Below, piece by piece: positions 10,890-22,617 of a stretch of DNA of 64,000 nt; within the stretch, counting starts at the first letter, position 1, and every line of letters starts with the position of its first letter. The stretch spans positions 662,187,724 through 662,251,723 of the forward strand of contig NC_057861.1 in NCBI RefSeq assembly GCF_019393635.1, written 5' to 3'. The notes beneath the pieces were generated by a model. The model made no database searches, was not told the DNA's origin, and worked only from the letters and a program-made list of their open reading frames with translations. A program made the translations under genes and the position numbers. Source of the stretch: Dromiciops gliroides. Lineage: Eukaryota; Chordata; Mammalia; Microbiotheria; Microbiotheriidae.

Positions 10890-11930
10890 TAGAATACAGT
10901 TTAAGTCATGAAAGCACTATGGCAAACATGAAGGATACAGATTCAAAAGCAAGACATGCTCTGCTCTCAAGAATTCACATTCTAATGAAATTAGATAAAC
11001 ACATATATAAAAATTCAACTGCAAGTGAACAGCTTAGGACATATCAAAGAAGAGAATTGTCCCTCTTATTTAAAGTATTTTTTAATTAATAAAAACATCA
11101 GTTTCTGATATTGAATCATGTGATAAAACTAAAGATTTTAGTGGCAAGTACTTTTATTTTCAAAATCTTTGGGAGCTATGGCTATAAACACCTATAGGAG
11201 CAGTTGTCAGTCTGTATCTCCTGGGTAGCTTTCCAGAATGATCATAACTGGAACTGGCCAGAGAGCATTCCAACTCCAAACACTCTTGGGTTCATTCCTA
11301 GACTGTCTCCATGAGGATCTGAGTGGAGATGGTAGAGATGATGAGGGTGGTGATTTCACTTACCCAGCACATGTTGCTTCCAGTCTCTCCCTCAGGGTGC
11401 ATTCCCAGTTTTAGCTAAATTAGCTTGCATATCTCTTGTATGCCAGTCAGTTAATAATTGACAAGTTTGTTTGGGCCTTTCTCTATAGAAATTGCTGTCC
11501 CAGATTATGACTGTGTATGATGTTTTTAAAGTAGCAGTAGCAAGTCTGGGGAATGCTGTCATATCCAGGGGTTTGTGCTTAGCTGCCAGTTTGTGGCAGT
11601 TTGTCAACAGTTATTGCAGGTGGCAGCAAAGGTGGGTCCTTTCTCCACAATGATTTCTCCCTTCAGTGATGGCTGTAGGGACTGATATGGAAGCGGGGCC
11701 TATTGTTTTATTTGGTACTGATGTTCTAGACTCTTGGTTTCAGAAGCCAGGGCTGTCACCATAAGAGTCTGAACATATGTGATAATCAACATGCAGCAGT
11801 GGTAACAGTGGGCAGTGGTAATTCGATTTGTATGACCCATGATGCCTCCTCTCAGGGTGTTTCATTACTCTAGCTGACCTGTAATACTAGCAGAATTTTC
11901 CTGATTTTCTGCATATCACTGAACTCATAA
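10890..11930. other. Unrecognised stretch; GC-richer part at 11200-11880
   Basis: The 11200-11880 part has higher GC than its surroundings and a 71-codon minus-strand frame (11392-11607) that I do not recognise. It could be an old processed pseudogene or a repeat. I cannot support either. Confidence 0.35.
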
Positions 11931-12367
11931 GTCCAATTCAATTCTTACATAACCTGTTTGCTATTTAAAGTCCTCTTTATGTGTTTCTAGTCTTACATTC
12001 TAGGCCTACTGAATATTATTATATTATTTCTATTTTAATATTTTCACACACTACTTTCCAGCTGAACTAGCATACTTCCTATCCAGGGAAAAGGAATGCT
12101 ATTCCCTGTATACTGTATCCCTTCACTTTTCTCCATGCCTTTATGTAGACTAAAATGCATTACATAATTTCTTTCTTCTCCTAGAATACCAAGCTTCCTT
12201 CAAGGCTTATTTCAATTTCTACATTCTACATGAATCTTTCCCTGAGCCCTCCCTCCCCAAGCTATTAAATCTTCTCACAATATACACATATATTTTATTT
12301 TTATTCATTTTTACATGCTCATATTATTCCCCTATAATATATAACTTCTCTGAGGGCAAAGCCTGTT

Positions 12368-12427
<60 letters not shown>

Positions 12428-12610
12428 CATACATACATACATACACACATACACACATACATACATACATATACAGATAGACATATACAGACATACACAC
12501 ACACACACATATATATATATGTACATATATTCATGTATGTATGTATTTTTAAACCCAGCATATAATATTATGCCTGGAAAAGGGGTGAACACTTAATAAC
12601 TGCTTCCATA
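11930..12610 (+). mobile_element. L2-like LINE 3' end, split by a microsatellite
   Basis: The plus strand has the L2-type order: CTTTTCTCCATGCCTTTATG, then CCTTCAAGGCTTATTTCAAT, then ACTTCTCTGAGGGCAAAGCC, then a terminal AACACTTAATAACTG motif. A GATA/CATA tract (12368-12530) sits between the last two blocks. It is old and diverged. Confidence 0.55.
12368..12530. repeat. (GATA)n followed by (CATA)n/(CA)n microsatellite
   Basis: About 15 GATA units (12368-12427) pass into CATA, CACA and ATAT units. The tyrosine/isoleucine/cysteine-rich antisense frames at 12319-12592 are artefacts of it. Confidence 0.97.
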
Positions 12611-12639
12611 TTCCAATTAATGTGCAACTGAATGGATAA

Positions 12640-12715
12640 GCTTGTTCGTTCATTCGTTCGTTCGTTTGTTGTTCGTTCCTTCCTTCCTTCCTTCTTTCCT
12701 TCTTTCCTATTCCTA
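12640..12715. repeat. (TTCG)n then (TTCC)n simple repeat
   Basis: TTCGTTCATTCGTTCGTTCG passes into TTCC/TTCTTTCC units. The RSFV-type frame at 12632-12844 begins inside it. Confidence 0.9.
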
Positions 12716-12729
12716 ATGCTGATTGGCAC

Positions 12730-14235
12730 AGAAGGTTTGACCTGCTACATTTCTGACTTGGGTCACTTCACTTCTCCTATGGCAGCACAAAACTCTACTC
12801 TACATATTGATTCTGACCTTGCTACAGACACTCAATTGGCCTAACTCTATTACAGCTAAGAACAACTAAACTCAAATAAGCTACCTGCCTCAAAATGACT
12901 GGAATAAAGGATTATGACTGTGTGTTACCATGACCACCTCTCTTCCTTTTATTTTAATATAAGTCGTGAGCCAGGATTGGAATTCTTCAAATCATCATAT
13001 GTATGTGGTAAATAACAGAAGCAAAAGAGAAAGCTTGAAGTTCATCTAATACTCCTAAAACTGAAAGTAAGAGGAATTGAAAATAGTGATTTTGGTAAAA
13101 AACAAAACAAAACAAAACACACAAAAACATAGATGAAAGAAAAGATAATTGGGTTGTTCTTATGACTGGTTCAGAAACCTCAAAAGAGCTGAAAATGTAG
13201 ACAGATTTCATGTGGCCGGTACATTAAGAATGGGTTTAGCGTACCTCAAAAGAAAGAGGCTCTCTTAATGGATCTACTTTGGGTGACGTTAAGAATTGTT
13301 AGAAATCTCTACTAACGATAAGTAAAACGGTTTTATGAAAAAAAATTGTGTATGTCAATTACCATTTGTCACTCTGATGAAGCCTATGGTTTCCCTTTTC
13401 AACATAGTGTTGCTAAATGTGAAACAAACAAACAAACAAAACCCCAAGTATTACAGTGGAGGTTAATTACATTGAAATAATTATCAGAATCTATATTTTT
13501 AGAAAGAAACACAGGTGCCATGTTGGAATAATTTTTTAAGAAAAGTATATATAGAAAATAATTTATAGTGAAAAGCTATCCATTTATAGAGATGTTGAAA
13601 TCAATAGTAAAGTGAAATTTACTTGTGTATGATTTCATTTATTAAGAAAATATTCACTATTGACTTCCACTGGGTATGAAAAATACCACTGATATAGTTT
13701 TTTACCAATAATTATACTCCTGAAAAAGTTTACTTACTTATCTTTCATTTAGTTTTCTTTATGATATAAAGAAAAATGTTTTCAGCCAAACAAATCATAT
13801 TTACAGTATATAAAATGTTGATTTTGATTTTAGACTTGCTGGAAAGCTACCTGGTAGCAGTGAACACACAATTCAGTAGGAAAAAAAAATTCCCCTAGTT
13901 AAAGGAATTTTAGATCTGCAAGCTTGAAACTAATGTCAATATTAGAGATCAGGCTTAAAATCCACTTAGCATATAAAATATATTGGATTTTGAGTTTTAA
14001 GGAGCCATAAATAATAACAGTAACAACTTAGATTTGTTTAGCATTCTATCATTTCAAACATCAATTCTTCCAGTGCACCTAAATATAGGCAGCATAAGTA
14101 TTATTATTCCATTCTACCAATGAGAAAATTGAGACTCAGAATGTTTAAGTGACTAACCAAGGGTCACTTATTTTATATATTCCTGAAGCAACATTCTACA
14201 CTTGGAATTCCTTGCACCTCATCTGACATTTTTTT
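12730..14235. other. Unannotated DNA with one MIR-like remnant
   Basis: No gene is seen. An A-rich (AAAAC)n patch is at about 13098-13125 and an (AAAC)n patch at about 13425-13442. A MIR3-like remnant is at about 14030-14180 (ATTCTACCAATGAGAAAATT type core). The remainder is AT-rich and apparently single-copy. Confidence 0.45.
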
Positions 14236-14236
14236 C

Positions 14237-14310
14237 ATAGGATCATAGAAATGTTAGAGGTTGAAGAGATTGTAACTACCAATCCTGACTTCTAAAAAAG
14301 TGCTTTCCAT
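14237..14310 (-). repeat. CR1/L3 3'-end fragment
   Basis: ATAGGATCATAGAAATGTTA followed by a TTGAAGAG block resembles the reverse complement of the CR1/L3 3' terminus. It is short and diverged. Confidence 0.45.
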
Positions 14311-15583
14311 TATTCCTGTTTGTCTGTTACATGAAAGATATAGGAATAAAATACAGAAAATGAATTTGGATGTCAGCTCCAAATATTATCTGATGAAGTA
14401 AACACTGCTAAGTTATATTTGAAACAAGGTAAATGCAATATTTATATTTACTAAATAACAACATTGAAGATCAGATAATTTGAGTTGGCAGTGGTTTGAA
14501 GGATGGTGCAGTTAACTATAGAGATAGAAGATATTATCTAAGGAAATATTATCTGCAGGAACAAATTAGGGAAGCAAACTGTGATTTTAATTGAAAATGA
14601 AGTGGAAAAACAGGAAAGCACTCAGCCCTTTCCCCCTTGCATAATTGAGCAGTCTTGCAAGTGTTTTTATTTCAATCAATCCCATAATGTATCTGTGGTT
14701 TAAATATGAAATCCAAACTCAGAGGCAATTTAGATTATGAAAAATTACACATTGAAAATAACTACCTGGGTATTTTAGGAAGCAAAATTTTTCTTCACAA
14801 AGCAAAAACTCAATTTCTCAACACATATATACTTTAGAGTTTGCTTATGTAAAAAATTTGAATGCATTAAGTAGAAAACTAGTTTGTGTATTTTTAACAC
14901 AACTTTAGTTTCTTAATTATGGGGTGTTAAAACTTTAGCATCCCAAGTTCTGAAAATGCGATCATTCCAAAATTCAGGCACCGTAAGTGCTTTAAATTGC
15001 ATTTAATGTCTATGAAAACCACCCTCTTATTTTGGATTAGGAACCATTTAATGCATTGATTCTGGGTGACTCCTCACCTAAGTGTATATTCTAGTGAGTA
15101 GAAAACCTAATTCTATGTGCTGCATTGTTTGTTTCATACTATATTAGTCTACTTTCAGAGACTTTGGTGTTGGAAAGCTGTGATTTAGACTGTGGGCTAT
15201 GTCCAGGTATGGTCCTAAAACTCAATTGTCTCTAGGGTATTTTCATTTGTATTTTTCAAGGGACTTGAACATAGTTTGTATGAGTTTAAAGAATTATTTA
15301 CTTGGACGCATGGAGACAGAGTTAAGGGCTAGCTCTTCAACAACTGAACATAATTATGGAAATATAGAATAAAATGCCTGAGAATCAACTCATCATCCAA
15401 CACCAACTTGTACCTATCCCAACTTTTCTGGAGTCATCAACTTTCCTATTACCCTTCCTCATTCTTTCCCTATTTGAGAAAATAATTTATATCCTTTCAC
15501 TTTCTGAAGTATTTATTACAGAAAAAAAATAGTGAATACTAAGGTATTTAAGAAGAAAATAAATGGAGTTAATTCAAAAAGTT
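14310..15583. other. Repeat-poor AT-rich stretch; possible conserved non-coding DNA
   Basis: I see no repeat or gene. The 14600-15080 part looks like ordinary single-copy sequence with motifs such as TTAATTATGGGGTGTTAAAA and a GCATTTAATG pair. It is among the least repeat-disturbed intervals of the window. Conservation cannot be judged from one genome. Confidence 0.35.
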
Positions 15584-15600
15584 AAGAATCGAAAACTCAA

Positions 15601-15750
15601 GGGGGCAGCTAGGTAGAGCAGTGGAAAAAGCACTGGCCCTTTATTCAGGAGGACCTGAGTTCAAATCCAGCTTCAGACATTTGACACTTACTAGCTGTGT
15701 GACCCTGGGTAAGTCACTTAGCCTTCATTGCCCCCCCCCACACACAAAAA
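15601..15750 (+). repeat. CORE-SINE (Mar1/WSINE type), plus strand
   Basis: Full-length copy with a head GGGGGCAGCTAGGTAGAGCA and a 3' end ATTGCCCCCCCCCACACAC plus poly-A. It is flanked by 15-bp target duplications, AAGAATCGAAAACTC at 15584-15598 and AAGAATAGAAAACTC at 15751-15765. Confidence 0.95.
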
Positions 15751-15810
15751 AAGAATAGAAAACTCTTCTAAGTACCTAAATTGTCAGCTCTTATTTTGAT
15801 TTGTTACTAT

Positions 15811-15870
15811 ATACACACATATTTATACATATACATATACACACATACACACATACACACATACATACAT
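15811..15870. repeat. (ACAT/ACAC)n microsatellite
   Basis: Repeated ATACACACAT units. The adjoining minus-strand SINE at 15872-16118 seems to have inserted into or beside it, since similar units resume at 16119-16205. Confidence 0.85.
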
Positions 15871-15871
15871 T

Positions 15872-16118
15872 TTTGTTAGTCAGTCATTTAGTAATAACTT
15901 ACTGTTCAATGAACCACATCTTGGGTCTTCTTTGGCAAAGATATTGGAGTGGTTTGCCATTTCCTTCTACAGCTCATTTTACAAACAATGAAACTGAGGC
16001 AAACAGGGTTAAGTGATTTGCTCAGTGTCCAGAGATAGTAAGTACCTGAGAATGAATTTGAACTCAAGTTTTCCTGACTCCAGGCCTAGCGCTCTATTTA
16101 CTGTGCCACCTAACTGTC
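15872..16118 (-). repeat. CORE-SINE, long-tailed subtype, minus strand
   Basis: It reads, in reverse orientation, TTTGGCAAAGATATTGGAGT, CAGCTCATTTTACAAACAAT, a core GGGTTAAGTGATTTGC, and a head ending GCCACCTAACTGTC. It has the tRNA-like head of the other SINEs but a longer, different 3' region. Relatives lie at 54212-54461 (minus) and 37640-38220 (plus). Confidence 0.8.
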
Positions 16119-16205
16119 TACATACACTCACATGTGTGCATATATTTGCATATAAACATGCACACATACATAGATACGTACATACAGACCTATGTGTATA
16201 CACAT

Positions 16206-16699
16206 ATTTTTAATTGATGTCTTACCTTAATGCCTAGTCATGGAGCATTTTGTTTTCAAAAAGATATGCCAGAAAATTGTACGCCACACAAAGATGAGTC
16301 AGAAACAGTTGTATCCTTGACATTCAGTTAAATTCCATAAACATTGAGGACATTTGATATTGTTTCACAACATTTGGTACATTTGAAAGGCTTTTATATC
16401 ACATTTTCCTATTCTTTTGGGCATAATTATGGAAAATGTTTCATGACTTTAGTGATCTATGGTCATGGGCCCCTAATATACATGTGACCATCTTATCTGT
16501 TTTTATTCTTGTTCATATCTTTCCATAGATCTTTCCTGACAGACAATTTCAATACAAAAAAGACAAAAAAGTGTAGCCCCAATTAATTTTCATGTCTGTT
16601 GTCAGAGAATGAACCTAGTTAAGTTTGGAGAGTTTTATCACCAACTTGACAGAAAGGTGATGAATTTTTAAGCTATAGGAAATCTTAAAAATAGCCTAC
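16206..16699. other. Unannotated single-copy-like DNA
   Basis: No gene, RNA or clear repeat recognised. Confidence 0.4.
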
Positions 16700-16857
16700 G
16701 GGGCAGCTAGGTGGCACAGTGGATAGAGCACTGGCCCTGGATTCAGGAGGACCTGAGTTCAAATCTGGCCTCAGACATTTGACACTTACTAGCTGTGTGA
16801 CCCTGGGCAAGTCACTTAACGCCAATTGCATCACCAAAAAACAAAACAAAACAAAAA
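16700..16857 (+). repeat. CORE-SINE (Mar1/WSINE type), plus strand
   Basis: Full-length copy with head GGGGCAGCTAGGTGGCACAG and an A-rich tail with (AAAAC) units. Target duplications AAAAATAGCCTAC lie on both sides (ending at 16699 and 16866). Confidence 0.95.
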
Positions 16858-16924
16858 ATAGCCTACAAAGTTTGTACAGAATGATGTACTACATGGTAGG
16901 AAAATGACAACTTTTTCAACTATT

Positions 16925-16985
16925 GAAATTAGGAATATATATATACATATATATATATATACACATATATACACACATAAGAAAA
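16925..16985. repeat. (AT/AC)n microsatellite
   Basis: Alternating ATATAT, ACATAT and CACACA units. Confidence 0.85.
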
Positions 16986-16989
16986 ATAT

Positions 16990-18965
16990 ATATACATTTT
17001 TCATTTAGAGCAATAATAGTGAAACAAATGTATGTAATTTGTTGATACTTATTTTCACCCTGCCTCCTCCCCCTACTTCATAATGTCGAGAGGGATTTTG
17101 GTAGAGAATCAGTAGATTTTTCCCTTGATGTAGGAAACTTAGAAAAACCCATTTTAACCATTGAACATTTCAGTGCTAATTTTGGTCTCAATATAATCTA
17201 GGGGTATAATTATAAAAATGGAAGCATGACCCATCAGACTTATATTGTATTTTACACAAAGTAGTCCAGCAATAAATACTGAATGAATAAGTTTATTGAT
17301 AAATGATGTATAAATAATCTCTAAAGTAAAAAAAGTTTTAATTCCAAAATTTAATTTTACATCTTTTGTTTAGAATTTGTAATTTAGATTACTAAAGACA
17401 AAAATCATGGATAGCTTTTAGATTTATTAACCTCATCAAAAAAGGCTTAATTAATCCATAACATAGCAATATAAAATGGCTGAAGGGAAAAGAATAGGAA
17501 ATAATTTTGTAAAAAACAATTACATCCAAATAGAAAAACAAATAAAACATGAAACATTTTCTTTGTGCCTGAAATATTGGTACTTTTGGAGAAATAGATT
17601 TAATTTAAAAAGGACATCGAGGAAGGAAAATTTTGAAAGATCTATGAGTGATTTGGGTCATATTGAAGGGATTTTGAGTGTTACAGAATTAATGATACTT
17701 CAAGTTCTTGTTTTGTTTTGTTTTTTTGTTAGAGGAAGAGTGGTATATGTGATAAAATGGAGAAATTATTCAAATTAGTAATGAAGATTTCCTAGTTTCA
17801 ACCACTGTGAAGTTGGGCAAATCACTAAATTCATTTTGTTGACAGAGACTAGTCCAGTTTCTATAGATTGTAAAGTATATAAAGGAAAGTGGTGTCAGAT
17901 GAAACTGCAGAGTTGTTGAGAAAGAAATTCTTAGCATCAAGAAAGATGACACTGGAGAGACTGATGTTGTATTGGTGTGTCTGAAAGGCAGCCCAGCTGC
18001 CATAAATTGATAAAAGAAATACCTATTTTCATTGCAATTTGGCATTCCTCAGTTTGGAAAACAATCTTTGCTATCTTCCAAAGTTTAATACCAACCTTGG
18101 AAACTTATAAAACTACTCATAATGTTTGCCAGTCTCATGCTGGTGATGATTAATGAGAACAGAAGGAAAATAATAAAGAGGAAAATGGAATCATAAAGGC
18201 AAATCCCTAGTAAAGGATAAACATTTGGAGGTGTAGATTCTATACGGAAGACTCTATTTTCCTAGTGATAATACTGGGACTCTTGAAATGAGCACTGCAA
18301 AAATGAAAGACAGAAACAGTAAAGATACATTCTCAGATTTGAGCACAGGACTTACAAGATGGTGCTGAAATGTTTCAAGAATAGTCAGCTACCTTTCTTT
18401 TTCCCCTTTTCGTTGTGGTGAAGCATGGTGAATTTAACACTTATTCCTTTCCCTAACATATATTATTTCATTTTGGCATTATGAAATAAAAGCTGAAATT
18501 CAATTATTTACATGCATATCCTTATTACTTTTCTTCAGATATATTATGGGTTACATGATCTCTCTTCAAGAGTAACAACTATATATTGCAAAAATCTAGC
18601 AAACATTTTATGACATAAGCAATAGTCCTCTGATAGAACTGGGCTAATCATAATCTTAACAAAAATACAATTACATTTATATACCATCTTATGGTTATGA
18701 AGCATTTTAACATGCATTAAAGTGTCACTCTATACTATAGTTTGTGCTAGAGATGAGAAAATACAGAATCAGAAAGGTATGCTTGAATATGAAATATGAA
18801 AGCTTATTTCATGGGGTTCAAGAAGAGCTAAGATCATTTGGAGAAAGACTTCCAGGGGAAGTCATACTGGAAGAACTGGGAAATGATCAAGAATGGAATT
18901 CTGAAAAAAATAAAGGGCAGCACTTATAACGAGAAGGAAAAATGAGGCTTTTCTGAAGAAACAAT
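16990..18965. other. AT-rich unannotated DNA
   Basis: No gene recognised. Frames at 17476-17778 and 17770-18045 show no domain and no coding bias that I can see. A weak MIR-like piece lies at about 17790-17840 (GTGAAGTTGGGCAAATCACT). Confidence 0.4.
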
Positions 18966-18969
18966 AATG

Positions 18970-19195
18970 ATAACAGTAAAAAATTTAAGGTTTTAAAGTT
19001 CTTTGCAAATATTATTTATTATATACTCAGAACAACCACTGGAAGGATTTGCTATGGTTATTCCTGTTTTATAGATAAGGAAACTGAAGCAGATAGAGGT
19101 TGTTTGTTACTTATGTAGAGTTGAACAGTGTCTGAGGAAGAATTTGAATTCAGATTGACTTGTGGTCTACCACTGATGCAGAGATAATTCACAAA
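18970..19195 (+). repeat. MIR/MIR3-like SINE remnant
   Basis: It has the TTTATAGATAAGGAAACTGA segment after a TTAAAGTTCTTTGCAAATAT start and ends with GAATTTGAATTCAGATTGAC, the order seen in MIR3-like elements. Confidence 0.55.
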
Positions 19196-19572
19196 TCAAA
19201 TCACTTTTAAAAATCTATTAATTAGACAGGTATACGTAAGTCCATGGTTTGCTTATGATGGTGACTATGTAGAGCACAATTACCAGGCACAGTCCAGTAT
19301 TCATCCTCTCTCCCTCCTAATTTAACCTAATTTAAGTGAACTTATTTATCTTTTTATCTCACTCAGTTGAACTCACCTGTGGCCTAGCACAATCACTGGC
19401 TGTCTCGGAACCATGAGATATGGTATGATAGCTTTTCCATAACATTTTCAGGTGTCATGAACACATACTAAATTTGACTTTGATCCAGACACATGGTGGT
19501 AAAAAGTGTTACCGATTGCATAACTACCTCAATCCTTTATTAAAAGTCTAAGGATATAAAGGAGGGAATGTA

Positions 19573-19836
19573 ATGGAATTTATTAATTTGATCATTGACA
19601 ATGCTATGCTAAGGTTTAGTAAAAATACAGCAATTCAAACAGTTAAAGAAGAGAATCCAGCTTTCCAGACCAGAATCCAGACCAGAGTCCAGAATCCAGT
19701 TTCACAGACCAGAATCCAGTTTCCTCCTGATGACATCTTACCACTTCAAGAAGACAAGAGAACTCAGAGACTTTATATGAACTGTTTTGCTTTATTAGTT
19801 TTTACTATCTCCTTTCTGTTATTATATGCCATCTAA
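19573..19836 (+). pseudogene. ERV-internal frame: repeat-containing protein with C-terminal membrane segment
   Basis: An ATG-started 87-codon frame runs MEFINLIIDNAMLRF, then glutamine/threonine/arginine-rich repeats (QTRIQ, QTRVQ units, about residues 33-50), then a hydrophobic C-terminal segment (about residues 70-87, CFALLVFTISFLLL). The same start and first part occur at 35341-35520, where the frame ends earlier. It could be a remnant of a transmembrane gene end, since it lies shortly before the 3' LTR, where env ends in a provirus. I see no fusion peptide or cysteine motif to support that. Non-functional status is assumed, not shown. Confidence 0.35.
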
Positions 19837-20051
19837 CATGTACTCTATGCAGAGGCTCTCCCTTTGCAAGACTAATGTCAAAGCGTCAGTTCATGAGGAC
19901 CAAAAAAAAAAAATCGCCCCTCTGGACAAAACTTTCCTCTCTTCCTTTTCTATATTGTTGTCCACATATTATTAGTTAGCAATAGTTATTATATTCTTTT
20001 TACTGTTCCGTCAAGGAAACGTTTTGTTTCTTGAGGAACAAAAGGGGGGAC

Positions 20052-20411
20052 TGTAATGATTGGAATGATGCCACCTACTGGAGACTTGCTGTGGGAAAGC
20101 TCCACCATGAGGAAAATGCCTCAGAGACTTTGTGGCTTTTCCTTGGCATCAGGAAATGACGTTTGCTCGTGGGTGCTGTCTATCAAGGCTACCAGCCAAT
20201 CAACTTGAGGAGCCTCCTATTTTCTGGGAGGAGACAGGAAGGAGGAAAGGGAGCCTGCGCGGAGAGCTCTGGGGCTTTTTGGGTTCCTGACTTGATGGTG
20301 GTGGCGGCAGAGGACTTCACAGGAAATTTGAGGAAAGATAGGAATGCCAGGCTGTTGGAATTCTGTTCTCAATCTTTTTCTTTCTATTTTTCAATAAACC
20401 CTTAAAAACCT
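20052..20411 (+). repeat. U3-R part of a type A-like LTR within the retrocopy
   Basis: It starts TGTAATGATTGGAATGATGC after a purine tract (AACAAAAGGGGGGAC). The first 60 bases match LTR A; the middle is different and GC-richer. AATAAA is at 20393. U5 is absent, as expected for a polyadenylated transcript end. Confidence 0.85.
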
Positions 20412-20433
20412 AAAAAAAAAAAATCTATTAATT

Positions 20434-20955
20434 TCCTTCTTTTATTAACCTAATTAATTCCTATCTGCTTTAATTTTACAATTCTTTATATTTCATTTTA
20501 TCCCTCAAATCCAATATACAATGAAATGGTAAGAGAGTAATTAAGTAAACTTTGTAAGGCAGAATTTTCCACTGATCCCAACAATAGTAACTAATAATCC
20601 TCTAGATATGTAATAAAAAAATACATGTACATTTATATTCAATGTTAATATTTCTCAAATCTTCAACCTTTACTCTCTCATTTGACTTCATACATTTGTC
20701 TGAAGTTAGACAAATACTACTATTCCCATTCTATAGATGAGAAGACTGAGGAAGACAGAAGCTAAAAGAAAATACTGCCCAAGGGCACTGAGTAAGGCAA
20801 AATCAGAAGCAGGTCTAGAATCTAGATGTTTTGATCCTTAACACTGTGTTCTGTCTGTTATGCAAGGCAACTACTTCTATTATCTTCAGCCTTAGAGGAA
20901 GTCAGTAGCAATATCCCTCTGATTTTTTTTTTAATTTGTGAAAAAAAAAGGGAGG
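20434..20955. other. AT-rich unannotated DNA with a MIR-like piece
   Basis: A MIR-like piece is at about 20720-20870 (CATTCTATAGATGAGAAGAC). Otherwise nothing is recognised. Confidence 0.4.
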
Positions 20956-20959
20956 GCAG

Positions 20960-21185
20960 GGAGGGTATAAGCATTTATATAGCACCTCCTATGTGTCGGA
21001 ACACTACAAATAATATCTCATTTAATCCTTCTAACAACCCTATTAAGTTGGTTTTATTATGATCTATATTCTACTTAAAAAAAAAAAAAAAAACCTGAGG
21101 CAGAGAGAGGTTAAATTACTTGCCTATTGTCATACAGTTAGTGTCTGAATCAGCACTGGAACTCAGGACTTTCTGACTCCAGTTC
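20960..21185 (+). repeat. MIR3-like SINE remnant with internal poly-A
   Basis: It runs GCATTTATATAGCACCTCCT, ATCTCATTTAATCCTTCTAA, CCTGAGGCAGAGAGAGGTTA, then CATACAGTTAGTGTCTGAAT. A run of A (about 21077-21093) interrupts it. Confidence 0.65.
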
Positions 21186-21186
21186 C

Positions 21187-21330
21187 ATCAAGGAAGGACA
21201 GAAAGGAGGAAGGAAGAAAGGAAAGGAAAGAGGGAGAAAGGGAAGAGCGAGAAAGGGAGGGAAGGAAGAATTGGTGTAGAGGGGAAAGGAGGGAGGGAGG
21301 TAAAGAAAAAAGAAAGAAAAGAACCTAATG
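21187..21330. repeat. Purine-rich (GGAA/GGAAA)n tract
   Basis: Imperfect GGAAGGA, GAAAGGA and AAAGAAAA units; no coding content. Confidence 0.85.
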
Positions 21331-22615
21331 AGAATAATACAAGTTAACATAGACAGTGTTCATATGAGTGTATGAGTAATGATTACCTGGGGTAAGGTCG
21401 ATTTGGGTCACTGAAAGAAGCAATTAACCTCATAAAGACAAGAAATTTTATTATCAGGAGGGAGCATATTTTGCTCTCTAGTGAAAGAAAGGTGTTCATG
21501 GAGATCGCACTCTACCAGGAGGCAGTGATATGGATTAAAGTCCTTGTTATTCATTAGGGACACATTCCTGAGACTGAAACAAATAGCAAAATGATGAATA
21601 ATGGAGCCAAGTAACACACTAAACTCCTTCTATTACAAGAAAAAAAAAAGCATAAGCTCTGAGATACAGAAATAGCATAACCCACTTTTACCTACTACAC
21701 AAATTTCTGGACAGTAAAGAGCATGATAGTGAGTCACTCTCAGAATCTGTTCCTGGCTCTGCTAGTCACTAACTCTATCACCTTAAGGACATTATTTAAA
21801 TCTCTCAAGGTTTCATTTTCCTCAGTTGTAAAAAAATTAAGGTGTTGAATTCGATCTTTTCTGAAGTCCTCACCAGCTCTCAAATTATCATTCTATGACT
21901 TTGCTGATTGAAAGCCTAAAGAAAATTCGACCTTAAACTTTAGGGCATATTTCCAAACATTACTGTCCCTTCAACCCAACCTCAACCCTATGGTTGTCTT
22001 GATTAATATTCTCTTAGTCACCACCCTGGGATGTTCAGTTAGACTTTCTGCCATTCCTGATCTGCATTTCCTATCCCTAGGTGACATGTGCTATATACAT
22101 TTTTATAATCAAAATAATAACTGGCACTTGTTTGGTGATTTAGGGCTTACAACTATTTGAATACAGCATCTAATGTCATTCTCTCAACACCCTGATAAGA
22201 TACATCAGGTATAAATGTATATAATTTATAGATGAGAAAACCTGAACCTCAGAAAAGTATGTTTCCGTCATGGGATATGAATCCACTCATGTGCTGATTC
22301 CAAATTGACAATGCTATTGAACCTGGCATAAACAAAACAACCTCAAGATGCAAGTCCAACTCCCTCACTTTAGAGATATACAAAAAGAGATTTGGATAGG
22401 TAAAATAACTTATTCATGGTCATATGCCTAGCTATTAGGCAAGATGTGGAACAAATTAATATATATGATATTATGCATTACAAATGTATAATCATAGCTG
22501 GGTTTCCATGCTGTCCTTTAACTCTTCTCTATTTCTTTCAATTTTTCAATCTCTTTTCTAAGATCTGATATCCTTAAACTTCCTATCTTTTATTAAGCCC
22601 TCTACTATACTCTTT
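21331..22615. other. Unannotated DNA with MIR-like remnants
   Basis: MIR-type cores are recognisable at about 21765-21900 (TCTCTCAAGGTTTCATTTTC) and 22110-22260 (ATAGATGAGAAAACCTGAAC). No gene seen. Confidence 0.45.
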
Positions 22616-22617
22616 AG

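Larger units (their letters stand above)
19209..20433 (+). mobile_element. L1-style retrocopy of an ERV transcript (processed ERV)
   Basis: Body 19224-20418. The 3' part of a type A-like LTR (from 20052) stops at 20411, 13 bases after AATAAA (20393-20398), and is followed by a poly-A run. A 15-bp direct repeat AAAAATCTATTAATT flanks the insert (19209-19223 and 20419-20433), and the left repeat starts at a TTTT/AAAA junction, the site L1 endonuclease prefers. A normally integrated provirus would instead have a complete LTR with U5 and a 4-6 bp repeat. The 5' end (GACAGGTATACGTAAG) is inside the internal region, so the copy is 5'-truncated. The same internal sequence recurs at 35005-35813. The copy shows that the family was transcribed, and it fixes the R/U5 boundary of this LTR subtype. 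Confidence 0.88.

Noticed and set aside
10623..10892. Arginine/glutamate/threonine-rich frame
   Set aside because: Translation of an (AGAC)n/(AGAG)n microsatellite.
12368..12530. CRISPR-like regular repeats
   Set aside because: Repeats are 4-bp microsatellite units without spacers, in a vertebrate genome.
12319..12592. Tyrosine/cysteine-rich frames
   Set aside because: Antisense of the GATA/CATA microsatellite.
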